64,000 nt of DNA from CAYOZN01 sp964408455 (GTDB lineage: Bacteria; Planctomycetota; Phycisphaerae; UBA1845; UTPLA1): contig CAYOZN010000004.1 of the NCBI GenBank assembly GCA_964408455.1, positions 207,321-271,320 of the forward strand, given 5' to 3'. The translations under genes and the position numbers were made by a program. Shown one piece after another: positions 25,337-35,900 of this stretch. Every line of letters begins with the position of its first letter. Positions within the stretch are counted from its first letter, which is position 1. The notes beneath the pieces are model-generated. The model was not told where the DNA came from. It saw nothing but the letters and a program-made list of their open reading frames with translations, and ran no database searches.

Positions 25337-25816
25337 CTAACCCACCCGCTTGAAATTGACGCGCTGCATGCGCGTTTTGGCCGAAGGGGCGGTGAAGTCG
25401 TACCGGTATTTGGTGTCCGCATCGCCGCGCCTCAGGTAGGTGAAGCTGTACTTCGCACCGGGTTTGAGCATGGCCTTCAGATAGAACTCCGGCGAACCGC
25501 CCACGTCGGTCGCATTGATCAGCAGGCTCTGTCCGACACGCGACAGCGGCACGCGGCCGCCGGCGTCGTCCCGCAGATCGAACTTTTCTTCAAGCTACTC
25601 GTGCCACAGGGTATTGCCGTTCTGGTCGATCCTGGGGCCGTCGAGGCGAACCATGCCCAGTTCGACGGCCATGTTGAATTCGATCTCGCCGTTGTAGGGA
25701 TCGCCGAAGGCGATGGCCATGGGCCGCTCGGTTTCTTCGCCCATCTTCTTCGTGAAATAGACGGTCACGCCCGCGCCGATGATGCCGATCACGAACAAGC
25801 CGACGATGCCGCGCAT
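25337..25816 (-). pseudogene. Membrane-anchored hypothetical gene split by an in-frame TAG codon
   Basis: Two halves lie in the same reading frame. The first, 73 aa from ATG 25816, starts with one membrane helix (MRGIVGLFVIGIIGAGVTVY) and ends LWHE at a TAG (25597-25595). Directly after the TAG the frame goes on as LEEKFDLRDDAGGRVPLSR and continues for 85 codons to a normal stop at 25337. Nothing is shifted. Without the TAG the product would be 159 aa. A point change from TAT, TAC, CAG or TGG codons would explain it; amber read-through or a sequence error are alternatives. The gene is probably cotranscribed with pilT downstream. The function is unknown. Confidence 0.7.
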
Positions 25817-26036
25817 GTGTCACCTCCCGCTGCTGCCCCAGTCGTTCGAAGGCAGGCCCGTGTTTCCGGCCCGTTGCCACGGCGCACGCCGCGCTGGCAG
25901 TGGGCCGGCTTCCGGGCGCCGATTGTATCGCAAGGCGGGCACGGTTCGACCACAAGGATGGCCAATTCCAAAAATTGGCCGGGCGTCTACCTGCAACCGG
26001 GGCTTGAGCGATGGCCGGCGGCTGGAGAGACGGAAC

Positions 26037-27869
26037 TCAGGCAGACTGCCCGGCCTGCACCGGGGCTGGCGCCTGCCGTGCGGGCCGCTCCTTCACGAAG
26101 GCGACGATCGTCTCGCCGGGCCGCGGCTCGTGCTGTTTGCGGTCGGTGGGCACGAGGAGCCGGTGGCGGGCATCGACCACGAACATGATCAGGGCCGAAT
26201 CGCCGTATTGCCTGCGCCAGCCCGCGTAATCGAATTCGTCGGAGAGCTTCGTGGTCTTGACGGTAAATCGATCGAACACGCGTAACTGAATGGCCTCGTA
26301 GGTGGCCTCTTTGCCGAACAGGTAGTGTGCGTGGGCGGGGCCGCGGCCGGCGCGTTCCTTGAGCGCGTTCTTTTCGGGAGCGAGCATGTAGCACTGGGCA
26401 CGGCCGAAGATGTGCTCGAAGCGGTTGACTGCCAGCAGATTCACCCAGTCGTTGGGGGTGACGGCGGCAAGGCGCCCAAGGCCGCCGAGATCGATTTCCT
26501 CGAGGGTGCGATCATCGAGAATATTGCCGGCGCAGGTCGTGAGGCTCATCATTCGGGCGGCATTCACATTGTCGCGATTGCTATCGACCATCGTCACGCG
26601 GATGCCGGCCCGGCTGAGTGCCGCCGCGACGTCCCTTGCCCAGCCGTGGGCACCGATGAAAAGCACGCCCTGTGGGTTGGCTTCGGCGACGCCGAGGCGA
26701 CGGGCAGCGATGGGCGATGTGATGCCGTACACCGCCACGGTGGCGATGATGACCGTGAATGTGAGCGGCACGAGCTGTGCCGCCTCGGGATAACGCGGCG
26801 CCAGGCGGAGTGCAAACACGGACGATACGGCAGCGGCGACGATGCCGCGCGGCGCCATCCAGCTCAGGAAGAGGCGTTCGCGGATTGACAAAGGCGAACC
26901 GACGGTCGAGGCGAAGACGCTCAAGGGTCGAATGACCAGAATCAGCACCAATACGACCGCCAGGCCCTGCGGCCCTACCGCAATGATCTCCTCAAAACTC
27001 AGGCGCGCCGCCAACACAACGAACAGGCAGGCAACGAGAAGCACCTGAAGCGTTTCCTTGAACTCCGCGATCTTGCGGACGTCGGCCCAGCGCTGATTGG
27101 CGAGGACGAAGCCCATGACCGTCGCCGCGAGCAGCCCGGATTCATGCTGCAACAGATTGGACAGCGTGAATGCCGAGACCACCAGCATGAGCGAGGCCGG
27201 ATTCTGGAGGTGATCGGCAATCCAGTAGCGCGTCAATACCAGGATCAGGATGCCGGCGGCGGCGATGCCGATCAGCGATCCGAAGGCGGCGGTCTGCACG
27301 ACGCCGCGAACGGCGATCATCCCCATCTGCGCCGCTGAGCCGACCTGTATGGATTCGAAGATGAGCACCGCCAGCATGGCGCCGATGGGATCGATGACGA
27401 TGCCTTCCCACTTCAGGATGGGCCCGACGCGGCCGGTCGGGCGGATGTGGCGAAGCAGGGGTCCGATGACTGTGGGTCCGGTGACGACCATGATGGCGCC
27501 GAAGAGTAGGCTGAGCCGCCAGTCGAGGCCGATGATGTATCGCGCGGAAATGGTGGCGAGCACGAGCGTGACGATCGCGCCGACGGTGACGAGATTGCGG
27601 ACGACGGTGCCGACCTTGCGGAATTCCGACAGTTTCAGCGTGAGGCCGCCTTCGTAAAGAATGAGGGCGACGGCGAGGGAGACCAGCGGGGTCAACAGGC
27701 GACCGAACATCTCGTCGGGGCGGATGAGACCGAGCCAGGGACCGGCAACGATTCCGTACAGGAGGAGGAGGAGGATGGAAGGCAGTCCCAGGCGCCAGGC
27801 CAGCCATTGCGCGGAGACGCCGAGCACCAGGATGGCGGCGATGCCGAGCAGGATGGCTTCGGAGGACAT
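26037..27869 (-). CDS. CPA1-type cation/proton antiporter with C-terminal RCK/TrkA-N domain
   Basis: 610 aa. About twelve membrane helices cover residues 5-395, with VALILYEGGLTL, GPTVIGPLLRHIRPTG and the ion-site region EGIVIDPIGAMLAVL typical of Na+(K+)/H+ antiporters. The cytoplasmic part begins with a Rossmann fold, GVLFIGAHGWARDVAAALSRAG, as in TrkA-N regulatory domains, and probably senses nucleotides. It would exchange sodium or potassium for protons. The start is supported by AGGAG 7 bp upstream. It is a single gene; the ion specificity cannot be read from sequence alone. Confidence 0.88.
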   Translation of the reverse strand: MSSEAILLGIAAILVLGVSAQWLAWRLGLPSILLLLLYGIVAGPWLGLIRPDEMFGRLLTPLVSLAVALILYEGGLTLKLSEFRKVGTVVRNLVTVGAIVTLVLATISARYIIGLDWRLSLLFGAIMVVTGPTVIGPLLRHIRPTGRVGPILKWEGIVIDPIGAMLAVLIFESIQVGSAAQMGMIAVRGVVQTAAFGSLIGIAAAGILILVLTRYWIADHLQNPASLMLVVSAFTLSNLLQHESGLLAATVMGFVLANQRWADVRKIAEFKETLQVLLVACLFVVLAARLSFEEIIAVGPQGLAVVLVLILVIRPLSVFASTVGSPLSIRERLFLSWMAPRGIVAAAVSSVFALRLAPRYPEAAQLVPLTFTVIIATVAVYGITSPIAARRLGVAEANPQGVLFIGAHGWARDVAAALSRAGIRVTMVDSNRDNVNAARMMSLTTCAGNILDDRTLEEIDLGGLGRLAAVTPNDWVNLLAVNRFEHIFGRAQCYMLAPEKNALKERAGRGPAHAHYLFGKEATYEAIQLRVFDRFTVKTTKLSDEFDYAGWRRQYGDSALIMFVVDARHRLLVPTDRKQHEPRPGETIVAFVKERPARQAPAPVQAGQSA

Positions 27870-28259
27870 GCTTGGCTCCTGTAAATCTCAAACAGGTCCG
27901 GCATCGTCGCGAGAACCGGCCGCTTCGGCAAGCGGCGAGTCCCCGCGGCGGCTGGAGCCGATAACCGACGGGCCGGCGGGCCACGCGCCGCGATTCGAAG
28001 GAGGCCGAAGCGCGCTCGCGGAGAGACGCCGCCGTCCGGAAAAATGAAGCGTCAGTAATGTGGCACTCCAAACCGGGAGTCATTCCGACCGGGCCGCGCG
28101 ACGGCGCTTTTTTCTCGTCCGCTAAGTGTCACATCGATTGCTCCCTGCACGCGCGACTGCGTTGACTTGTGCGCGCAGGGCCTCATAAACTCGGTAGCTG
28201 GATCGTTTGCCGGCGGGGGTGTTTTTCCAGCTCAACAGAAGCGTGGAGGAGTAGGCGTC
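27870..28259. other. Divergent intergenic region, antiporter to PEP-CTERM gene
   Basis: 390 bp with no convincing gene. It should hold the promoters of the two divergent neighbours. An open frame running into the PEP-CTERM gene from 28167 lacks its own initiation signal. Confidence 0.4.
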
Positions 28260-29078
28260 GTGAAACACGTCATGCGCGCGCTTGCCATCTGTATGGCACT
28301 ATCCGCGGGCAGCGCGGCCCGGGCGGACCTGATTGCCGTAGCGCTCGAGTACAACTACAACGGCGTCGTGCACGCCGGAGAAGCCGGGGTGCCGGACGAG
28401 TTCTACGGGTATCGCTCGATTTCCGATCGCGGGCTGGATTTTTCGGCGGGCGTCCCGCCGCATCCAGTGCTGGATGGATACAGCATCGAATCGCAGTCAT
28501 TCGTGCTGGACATCGTGCACCTTGGCAATCGCACGACGGTGGACAGCGGGCTTCAGCCGTTCGACTTCGAGCCCGACGACGACGAGCGCGGCATTCACCC
28601 CTTCTGGCTGGAGGATGCAAACCAGAGCGGCCCGCAGACGACGTGCCTTCCCTTGCCGATTCTGCTGGACGCGACATCGACGGCCGGGTTCATCTTTCAG
28701 ATCAGCAACGGTGGCGCGGCCTTCGACGTGCGATTTGAGTTCACAACAGGCGCCGACTTCCTCGCGGCGCTGAGTGGCCCTGACTGGTTTGGCCCACTCG
28801 ACGGGCAGCCGAATATCGGGACCTTTCCCGGTACGCGCTGGGACAGCGCCGAGCCGAGCGACAGCCTGCTGCTGACAGAGGGCGTGATCGACCTCTCGGC
28901 GCATGCGGGGCGGACGCTCAAGAAGATCACCTTTGAGAACAGCTCCAATCCGAACGCGGGCATCGCCATTCTGGCGGCGAATGTCGAGGGGACGCTGGTG
29001 CCTGAGCCCGGGACGATTGCGCTGGTGGGCATGGGGCTGGTGGCGTTGATCATGCGGGGGCGCAGGCAGGGCACGTGA
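28260..29078 (+). CDS. PEP-CTERM sorting-signal protein
   Basis: 272 aa from the GTG at 28260, 9 bp after GGAGGAG. A signal peptide (MRALAICMALSAGSAARA) begins the protein, and the C-terminus VPEPGTIALVGMGLVALIMRGRR is a full PEP-CTERM signal: PEP motif, hydrophobic helix and basic end. Such proteins are cut and sorted by an exosortase-type enzyme, not visible in this window. The middle is beta-rich without a named domain and ends with a stretch like GRTLKKITFENSSNPNAGIAI. It is probably exported to the cell surface or matrix. Confidence 0.85.
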   Translation: MKHVMRALAICMALSAGSAARADLIAVALEYNYNGVVHAGEAGVPDEFYGYRSISDRGLDFSAGVPPHPVLDGYSIESQSFVLDIVHLGNRTTVDSGLQPFDFEPDDDERGIHPFWLEDANQSGPQTTCLPLPILLDATSTAGFIFQISNGGAAFDVRFEFTTGADFLAALSGPDWFGPLDGQPNIGTFPGTRWDSAEPSDSLLLTEGVIDLSAHAGRTLKKITFENSSNPNAGIAILAANVEGTLVPEPGTIALVGMGLVALIMRGRRQGT

Positions 29079-29158
29079 GAGGGCTGCGTTTGCCGCAGGA
29101 GCCCGCGGGCGGAATGACGAACGGAAGTCGGCTCTCCCGCGATAGCCTTGATCGGCGA

Positions 29159-32044
29159 TCAGCGCCATTTGTCCGCGAGTTCGGCGCGGCCGGTCGCGCG
29201 GTAGAGTTCGATCAGATCGGTTCGGGCCCTTTCCCAGGGACCGTCCGGCGACCCGGCTGAGGGTTTCACCGCCAGCACCTGCGTCAGAATGCGTTCCGCC
29301 TCATCCAGCTGCTGTAACTGCTTCAAACATCGGGCCAAATCGGCGGCGGCGGCCACCCGTTGGAGGTGATTTTCGGGCAGGTGTGCTTCGAAGTATCCCA
29401 GCGCCTTGCGCAGCACCGGTTCGGCCTGTTCATGGTTGGACAGTGCCATCAGACAGACACCCAGCCAGTATTCGGCGGCAGCGCCGGTGTCCGTCGAGTC
29501 CTGCTCCAGTTCGCGGTAGATCCCGACCGCCTCGCGCAGGGACTGCTCGGCCTCCGCCGCCCTGCCCAGTCGCGTCAGCGCACGGCCGTATCCCAACAGT
29601 GCGCTGGCGCGCGAGGGGTGACCGGTGGGCAAACTGGCATCGCGGATGCGCAGGACCTCGCGAAAATGGCCGCGTGCAGCCTCGAATTCGCCGCGATTCT
29701 CGCACAGGGCCGCGAGTGTCTCCAACGTGGTCGCCACCAGCGGATGATCCGCACCATGAATTCTCTTCTGCGAAGCCAGCGCCTCTTCGAGCAGCCGGCC
29801 GGCCTCGTCGAATTCTCCCTTGCGGCGGAGCAACTCGGCCAGGCTGCGCAATGCGCGCGACAGGTCGGGATCGCGCCCGCCGGGCAATTGTCGCAGGCTT
29901 TCGACGACGTCGCGGATGATCGGTTCGGCGACGTCGAGCCGCCTGGCCTGTACATGCGCGCCGGCGATGCTGTGCAATGATTGAATGCTCAGGGGATGGG
30001 ATTCGCCGAGCATCGCGCTGCGAATCGTCAGCGCTTCCTGATAGCGCTCGATTGCCCGGTCCGGCCGGCCATTGGTCTGGTCGAGCACGCCGAGATTCTG
30101 AAGGCTCTCCGCCACCAGCGGGCTGTGCTCACCGAATTCCGCCCGGCGGACAGCCAGGGCGCGCGTGTGAAGCGCTTCGGCTTCATCCAGCCGGCCCAGC
30201 GAGCGCAACGAAGCAGCGAGATTGTTCAGCGCCAGCCCCACGTTCGTATGCACGCCGACGGGCAGTGTTTCGTGCAGGTGCAATGCCCGCCGGAAGTGCT
30301 GTTCGGCCTCCGCAAAGTTTCCCTGCGCGTACGACCACTCGCCAAGGCTGTTCAGGCTTCGGGCCACTTCCAGGCTCTCGTCGCCGAATTCTGCACGGCG
30401 GATGGCAAACGCCTCGGCCATGAGTGCTTCGGCCTCGGTGTGCAGTTGCAGGTGCTGGTAAACGCGGCCGATGGCATCGAGCAGGTTTGCGCGCAGGTGT
30501 GGGTCGGTGCTGAATTGCCGGCGAATGCGCTGAACCTGCTGGTCCAGCAATCCCCGGACCGCCTGCCGCTCCTCCGGCGATCGCAGGGGGGCGGACACGA
30601 GGAAGGCGTCGACCAGGAACGCCGCCATCTCGTTGGCCGACTCTGCTTCAATGGCCGCGTGCCTGCTTTCCAATTCCGCAAGAATCCCAGCCTGCCTGGC
30701 AGCGTCGCGCTGGCGGCCGGCCCGTTGCGCCTGCCACGCGGTGGCAATGGTGCCGCCGGCCAGGGCCAGGACCAGCAACAGCGCCGATGCCGCCGCCAGG
30801 CGGTTACGACGGATGAACTTTCCGGAGCGGTAAAGGAACGTATCCTTTCGGGCCAGGACCGGCTGGCCGTCGAGATAGCGCTGAATGTCGTCCGCGAACT
30901 CCTGCGCCGACGAATAGCGCCGCGAGGGCTCCTTGCGAAGCGCCATCATGACGATGTTATCGATGTCGCCGCGCAGGCCTCGCACCAGCCGGTCGGCCGT
31001 CGTCCCGCGCCGCGTCGCCACTTCGGCCAGGTTGACTTCGGCCGTGTCGCGGCGCTTGTCGTTTCGCGAGCGTGTCAGGCTGCGCAGCCGCGTGCTGGGG
31101 CGCTGAGGATTCTCGAGCTGAATGATCCGTTCGATTTCGTTGTAGTGGCGGCTGGTCACGCGATAGGGTTTGCATCCCGCCAGCAACTGGTACAGGATGA
31201 TTCCCAGGGAATAGACATCCGTCTCGGTCGTGATCGGCCCGCCGGCGAGTTGTTCGGGGCTTGCATAGTCGATGCTGAGCATCTGCTTGACCGTTTCGGT
31301 CCGGTCGGCGGCGGCGGTCGGCTGCGCAGGGTCGAGCACTTTGGCGATGCCGAAGTCCAGCAGCTTCGGATCGCCGTTTTCGGTCACCAGGATGTTGCTG
31401 GGCTTGAGATCGCGATGCACGACCAGGTTCTGGTGCGCGGTGTGCACCGCCCCGCATACCTTTTGAAAAAGTGCCAGCCGCTGCGAAATGCCCAGTCGCC
31501 GCTCGTCGCAATAGCTGTCGATCGGCTGCCCGTCGATGTACTCCATGACCAGGAAGGGCAAGCCGTCCGCCGTTACCCCCGCATCCAGGAGCCGCGCGAT
31601 GTTGGGATGGTTCAGGTTCTGCTGTGCCTCCCGTTCGACGCGAAAGCGGCGGCGCAGCTCCTCGGCGTCGTGGGAGCGATGAAGAATTTTGATGGCAACG
31701 GTCTGCGTGAGAAATTCGTCTCGACGCACGGCCCGGTAGACGGCCCCCATGCCACCGGCGGCAATACGACGCTCGACGAGATACGGGCCCAGCGTTCGGT
31801 CGATCAGAGGATCGAACGCGGCATTCCCGAGCAGATTTTCGGGATCGATCTTCAGATGTAGAGCAGCCGGTTCTTCGAGGAATTGCAGCGGCGCGCCGTG
31901 GTGCTTGAGCAGCGATTCCACTTCGCGCCGGAGCGCGTCGTCTTCGGCACAGGCCTGCTTGAGAAAACAGGCGCGCTCTTCGCCGCTCAGCGGCGCCGCG
32001 TCATGAAAAACCTGGTTGATTCTGTTCCACCGCTCTGAATTCAT
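29159..32044 (-). CDS. Membrane Ser/Thr protein kinase with C-terminal TPR array
   Basis: 961 aa from the ATG at 32044, which overlaps the sigma stop (ATGA). The kinase domain has AAGGMGAVY near 95-103, Lys119 in VAIK, HRDLKPSN at 210 and DFG at 230-232. A membrane helix lies at about 416-438 (AAASALLLVLALAGGTIAT). The outer part, about 500-950, is a TPR array of the Kinesin-light-chain type (repeat phrases ALNNLAASLRSLGRLDEAEALHTRAL, LAVRRAEFGEHSPLVAESLQNLG). The array probably binds a signal protein, and the kinase may act on or with its coupled sigma factor. The substrate is unknown. Confidence 0.9.
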   Translation of the reverse strand: MNSERWNRINQVFHDAAPLSGEERACFLKQACAEDDALRREVESLLKHHGAPLQFLEEPAALHLKIDPENLLGNAAFDPLIDRTLGPYLVERRIAAGGMGAVYRAVRRDEFLTQTVAIKILHRSHDAEELRRRFRVEREAQQNLNHPNIARLLDAGVTADGLPFLVMEYIDGQPIDSYCDERRLGISQRLALFQKVCGAVHTAHQNLVVHRDLKPSNILVTENGDPKLLDFGIAKVLDPAQPTAAADRTETVKQMLSIDYASPEQLAGGPITTETDVYSLGIILYQLLAGCKPYRVTSRHYNEIERIIQLENPQRPSTRLRSLTRSRNDKRRDTAEVNLAEVATRRGTTADRLVRGLRGDIDNIVMMALRKEPSRRYSSAQEFADDIQRYLDGQPVLARKDTFLYRSGKFIRRNRLAAASALLLVLALAGGTIATAWQAQRAGRQRDAARQAGILAELESRHAAIEAESANEMAAFLVDAFLVSAPLRSPEERQAVRGLLDQQVQRIRRQFSTDPHLRANLLDAIGRVYQHLQLHTEAEALMAEAFAIRRAEFGDESLEVARSLNSLGEWSYAQGNFAEAEQHFRRALHLHETLPVGVHTNVGLALNNLAASLRSLGRLDEAEALHTRALAVRRAEFGEHSPLVAESLQNLGVLDQTNGRPDRAIERYQEALTIRSAMLGESHPLSIQSLHSIAGAHVQARRLDVAEPIIRDVVESLRQLPGGRDPDLSRALRSLAELLRRKGEFDEAGRLLEEALASQKRIHGADHPLVATTLETLAALCENRGEFEAARGHFREVLRIRDASLPTGHPSRASALLGYGRALTRLGRAAEAEQSLREAVGIYRELEQDSTDTGAAAEYWLGVCLMALSNHEQAEPVLRKALGYFEAHLPENHLQRVAAAADLARCLKQLQQLDEAERILTQVLAVKPSAGSPDGPWERARTDLIELYRATGRAELADKWR

Positions 32045-32613
32045 GCGTCCCTCGACTCGGACAGCTCGCGGCTCAGCCAGGCGCGGGCCACATCCCATTC
32101 GCGGGCGATCGTGCGCGGCGAAACGTCGAGCGATTCCGCCATTTCCTCGGTCGTCATGCCGGCGAAGTAACGCAGTTCCACAAGCCTGGCTTTCTGCGGA
32201 TCGAGCTTTGCGAGACGCTCCAGTGCCTCGTCCACCGCGAGGATCTGCTCGTTGGTTGTCCTGGCGCCGACGGTGTTCACATCGAGCTCGGTCCGGCGCC
32301 AGTCGCCGCCGCGCTTCAGGCTGGCGGCGGCACGGGCGTGCTGCACCAGGATTCGACGGATGACCACGGCCGCCACGGCAAAAAAATGCGCGCGATTCTG
32401 CCACGGCCCGCACTCGCTACCGACCAATCGGACGTATGCCTCGTTGACGAGGGCAGTAGCCTGCAAGGTGTGATCGGGCCGTTCCGACGCCATGTACTGC
32501 TGTGCCAGGCGCCGCAACTCGTTGTAGACGAGCGACATGAGCTCGTCTGCGACCGAGCGGTCCCCTTCGCGAGCGCGGTCCAGCAGGCGCGTGATCTGAC
32601 CGGTTTCTGTCAT
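32041..32613 (-). CDS. ECF RNA polymerase sigma factor (X6/TIGR02999 type), kinase-coupled
   Basis: 190 aa from the ATG at 32613, chosen because AAGGTGAG lies 8 bp upstream and the protein then begins like its relatives (MTETGQITRLLDRAREGD). Region 2 holds LVYNELRRLAQQYM and LVNEAYVRLVG; region 4 holds GMTTEEMAESLDVSPRTIAREWDVARAWL. The 4-bp ATGA overlap with the kinase gene implies coupled translation and a joint role in one signal pathway. The two sigma factors in this window share the HTLQ(A/P)TALV and RAHFFAVAA blocks and are clear paralogues. Confidence 0.9.
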   Translation of the reverse strand: MTETGQITRLLDRAREGDRSVADELMSLVYNELRRLAQQYMASERPDHTLQATALVNEAYVRLVGSECGPWQNRAHFFAVAAVVIRRILVQHARAAASLKRGGDWRRTELDVNTVGARTTNEQILAVDEALERLAKLDPQKARLVELRYFAGMTTEEMAESLDVSPRTIAREWDVARAWLSRELSESRDA

Positions 32614-32924
32614 TCGAGGCTCACCTTCGGACTCGGCGCGTTGCGGGACCGGCATTTTACCAGAATTTTCCCGTTTCGGGTGGCAGTTTTCGCGGACCGT
32701 TTGCACTTGTGTAGTTGAGGGGCGAAAGCGTCGTCCCCGGGCAGAACAGGCCGGCCGATACCGGTTGGCCGTGCCAGCGGAGGCGGATCCCGCCCCTCAG
32801 GTCGCTCGACTTCGTGCGCCATCCATCAATGAACGCGTCGCATCGCCATGGCTGCACGTCCTGGGCGGCGCGGTAACACAGCCCGAATGTCAAACGGGCA
32901 TTTCGCGGAAACGGGAGAATTGTG
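32614..32924. other. Divergent spacer, sigma gene to secreted-protein cluster
   Basis: 311 bp without a supported gene. It holds the start region of the sigma/kinase operon and of the first secreted dockerin-type gene. GGGAG at about 32913 is the ribosome-binding site of the latter. Confidence 0.4.
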
Positions 32925-35900
32925 ATGGACCCGTGGAACCAGATTCTTCGTCGATCGCTCTGCATTCTCGCCGCCATGTGCCTGGCATTTCCCGCACGAT
33001 CCATCGGCCAGGCGGCCTTTGAGGAGGACTTCGAGAACATCGGCACGGTACCTGCGGGTCAGCAGGGCCCGTCCGGCCTGATTCAAAATGGATGGGTGTT
33101 TCGTAATCAGAGCAGTCCGGCAACCAACTGGCCCGCGTGGACGCCCAATGGCGGATCGGGCTGGTCGAACACCGGCGACGGATACCTTCGATCCTCCACT
33201 TCGTCCGCGGGGTTCATCGGCGCAAGCCTCAGCACGTGGGCGATCCTGCCGATCATCCCGGGCCAGCAGGCGGGAGACGTGCTTTCCATCTGGGTTCTGG
33301 ATGGCAACTTCCCGAACCTCGACACGTTTCTGGATGTTCGCTATTCGCCAGGCGGCGGGACCGGCACCGGGAGCGGCCCGCTCGATATCGGCGATTTTAC
33401 CGAGGTGCTGTTTACTGACGAACTTCCCGTCGGCGACGGGCCGGCGATTTACACTCAGGTGCAGGTGACGCTGCCGGGCCCCGGTCGCATTGCCATGCGC
33501 TATCATGCCCCCAACGTTCATAGTGTCGGCGGCGTGACATCAAACCTCTATATCGACACGCTGACAGTGGGCGCGCCGCCCGACCAGCCGTGCGGTCTGA
33601 ACATGCCGGCAGTGGGGCAGACCGTCATCTGGGATGCGGCCGACGGGCCGTACACGATCTGTCAGGATTTCATACTTGCGGCCGGCGCCACGCTTCAGCT
33701 CGATCCCGGCGCGGTGGTGGACTTTCCGAATTCCCGCCGGCTCTATGTCGACGGATCGCTCATCGTCAATGGAACGGCGGCACAGCCGGTCATCATCACC
33801 GGCGATAACGTGAGCGGGCTCTTCGTGAAGGGCTCGGTTTCGTTTTCGCATGCGGACGTCGCCACCTCCATCCAGCTCAATGCCGGCGGCGAGGCGTTCA
33901 TCGCCGACAGCGTTCTTCGCGAGGAGGCCTGGCTCAGTGGGGCTGCAGACACGGCGCTGTTCATGGAGCGCTGCACCATCGAGTCGCTGGTCTTTTCGGG
34001 CGCCGGGGCCTCTCACTACGACACGGTACACTTTGCAAACCCCACGGTGCCCGTGCAACTGGGCCGCATTTACAAGGTCGATGGGGTGTCATCAGTAACG
34101 CCCATCGAATACACGCTCAACTGCCAGACGCGTCTGATAGAGAATGTCACGATAACGGGAGTGCCCGGCCCGGCCATCACCGTCGGCGCGTCGCAGACCG
34201 GCACGGCCGACGTCCTGGTCGACGACAGCAACGTGCTGACCGGCAACGAATATCCGATCCACATTCGCGTCGGCGGCCTGCATCCAGACAGCGTCATTCC
34301 GACGTCGGGCAACCAGCACAATGCAGTGCTTGCACCTTTTGCATTGGGCTCGGCCAGCGATCTGCGCAGCCTCGCGGCACTGCCGGACGTCGGTGTACCG
34401 TACCACTTTCTCGAGCACGCGACGTTCAACGGTCGCGTGGACATGCCGCCAGGACTTGTGTGCCGGTTGGCGCCGGACGTGTCCCTTAACCTGCGCCAGA
34501 ACAATGGATGGCATCCGCAACTTCGCGGCCTGCCCGATCTGCCGATTCGCTTCGAACGCCTGGAGCCAGGCCAGCCATGGGGCGCGCTGGGCTCGACGCA
34601 GGGCGTCAACCTCTGGGAGCACGTGCTCATCGATGGCGCAGTCATTGGCGTTTCCGCGGGCGAGTCCGACATTTACCTGCGAGACTGCGAGATCGCCCAA
34701 TGCCAATGGGGTGGCAAGCCCAGCGGACACGGCATTATCTACGGAACGGGAAATCACTTCTGGGGCAATGCCATCGGCGTCGAAAACGATACGTCGGGCG
34801 CCGCCCTTTTCTCGGGAATCAAAATGGATGGCGCCGAGCGGCCCAACGTTTTTGCCGGCAACGAGATCGCGGTGAATAACCAACTGGGCTCGTCCGGCCA
34901 GCTCGCCGACGACATTCACGTCGAACGAAACTGGTGGGGGCATGAAAGCGGACCGCACGAGACATTTTCCAATCCTGCCGGCGAGGGCGACGCAGTCGCG
35001 CCGCTCGTCCTGTTTCAACCGTGGGAGACGCAGCCTCCCGATCAGACGAACTATCGGCCGGTCGTTCGGCTTACGACCAGGCTGCATCCGGTCGCGCTGA
35101 CCGGCGACAAAATCCTGCTCGAATGGGAGGCATTCGACGACGACGGCATCACCGGTTTTGACATCGACGTGCGCACGCCACCGACCTTCACCGATCCGCC
35201 GGGATGGCAGACGCTGGCGTGGAACCTGCCGCCCTGGACGCGGCGATATGAATTAACCGTGCCCGATCGTGAGTACGGCGACGGCAAACAGGTCCAGTTT
35301 CGCATTGTGGCCTACGAGGCCAGCGGCCAGACGGGCCTGGAGTTCTTCTGGCTCAATATTCCCGACCAGCCCCCGCCCGGCACCGTGGAGTTTCACAACG
35401 ATCTGACGCAGGGCTTCCTTTACCATGGACTCTTCACGTTCTGCTATTCGGTTCTGAATGCCGATTCCCCGCCGACGCTTTACATTGAGCTCGACGGTGA
35501 CATGCGCACCATGCGCGAGTTCGACCCCACGTGGGCGGCCGATGAATGCACCTCCGGCCCCAGTCGAATGCCGATGGCCAGCACCGACACCGCCCGCTTT
35601 GCCATTCGCACCCAGGGCAACGTCAACAACGATTACTGGTACTTTTCCGATTATTTTGAAATTCGCCCCGATCCGCGGTTTGAAGACGCGCCGCCAGTGG
35701 TGAGCATCATTTCGCCGCAGCCGGTTGAATTGTTCTCAGGCGGCTCGGTGATCCCCATCTCGTGGAGCGCCTCCGACGACGACTTCGTGCGGGAGTATCG
35801 CATCCAGGCCTCCTTCAATGGCGGCTATACCTATCACACCATCGCCGACAGTGTGCCCGGCAATCGGAGCAACTACGACTGGCGACTGCCGACAAGCGAC

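Noticed and set aside
29981..31861. 626-codon open frame antisense to the TPR kinase gene
   Set aside because: It is fully covered by the kinase gene, whose motifs are all intact. The antisense product is compositionally biased and unlike any protein family.
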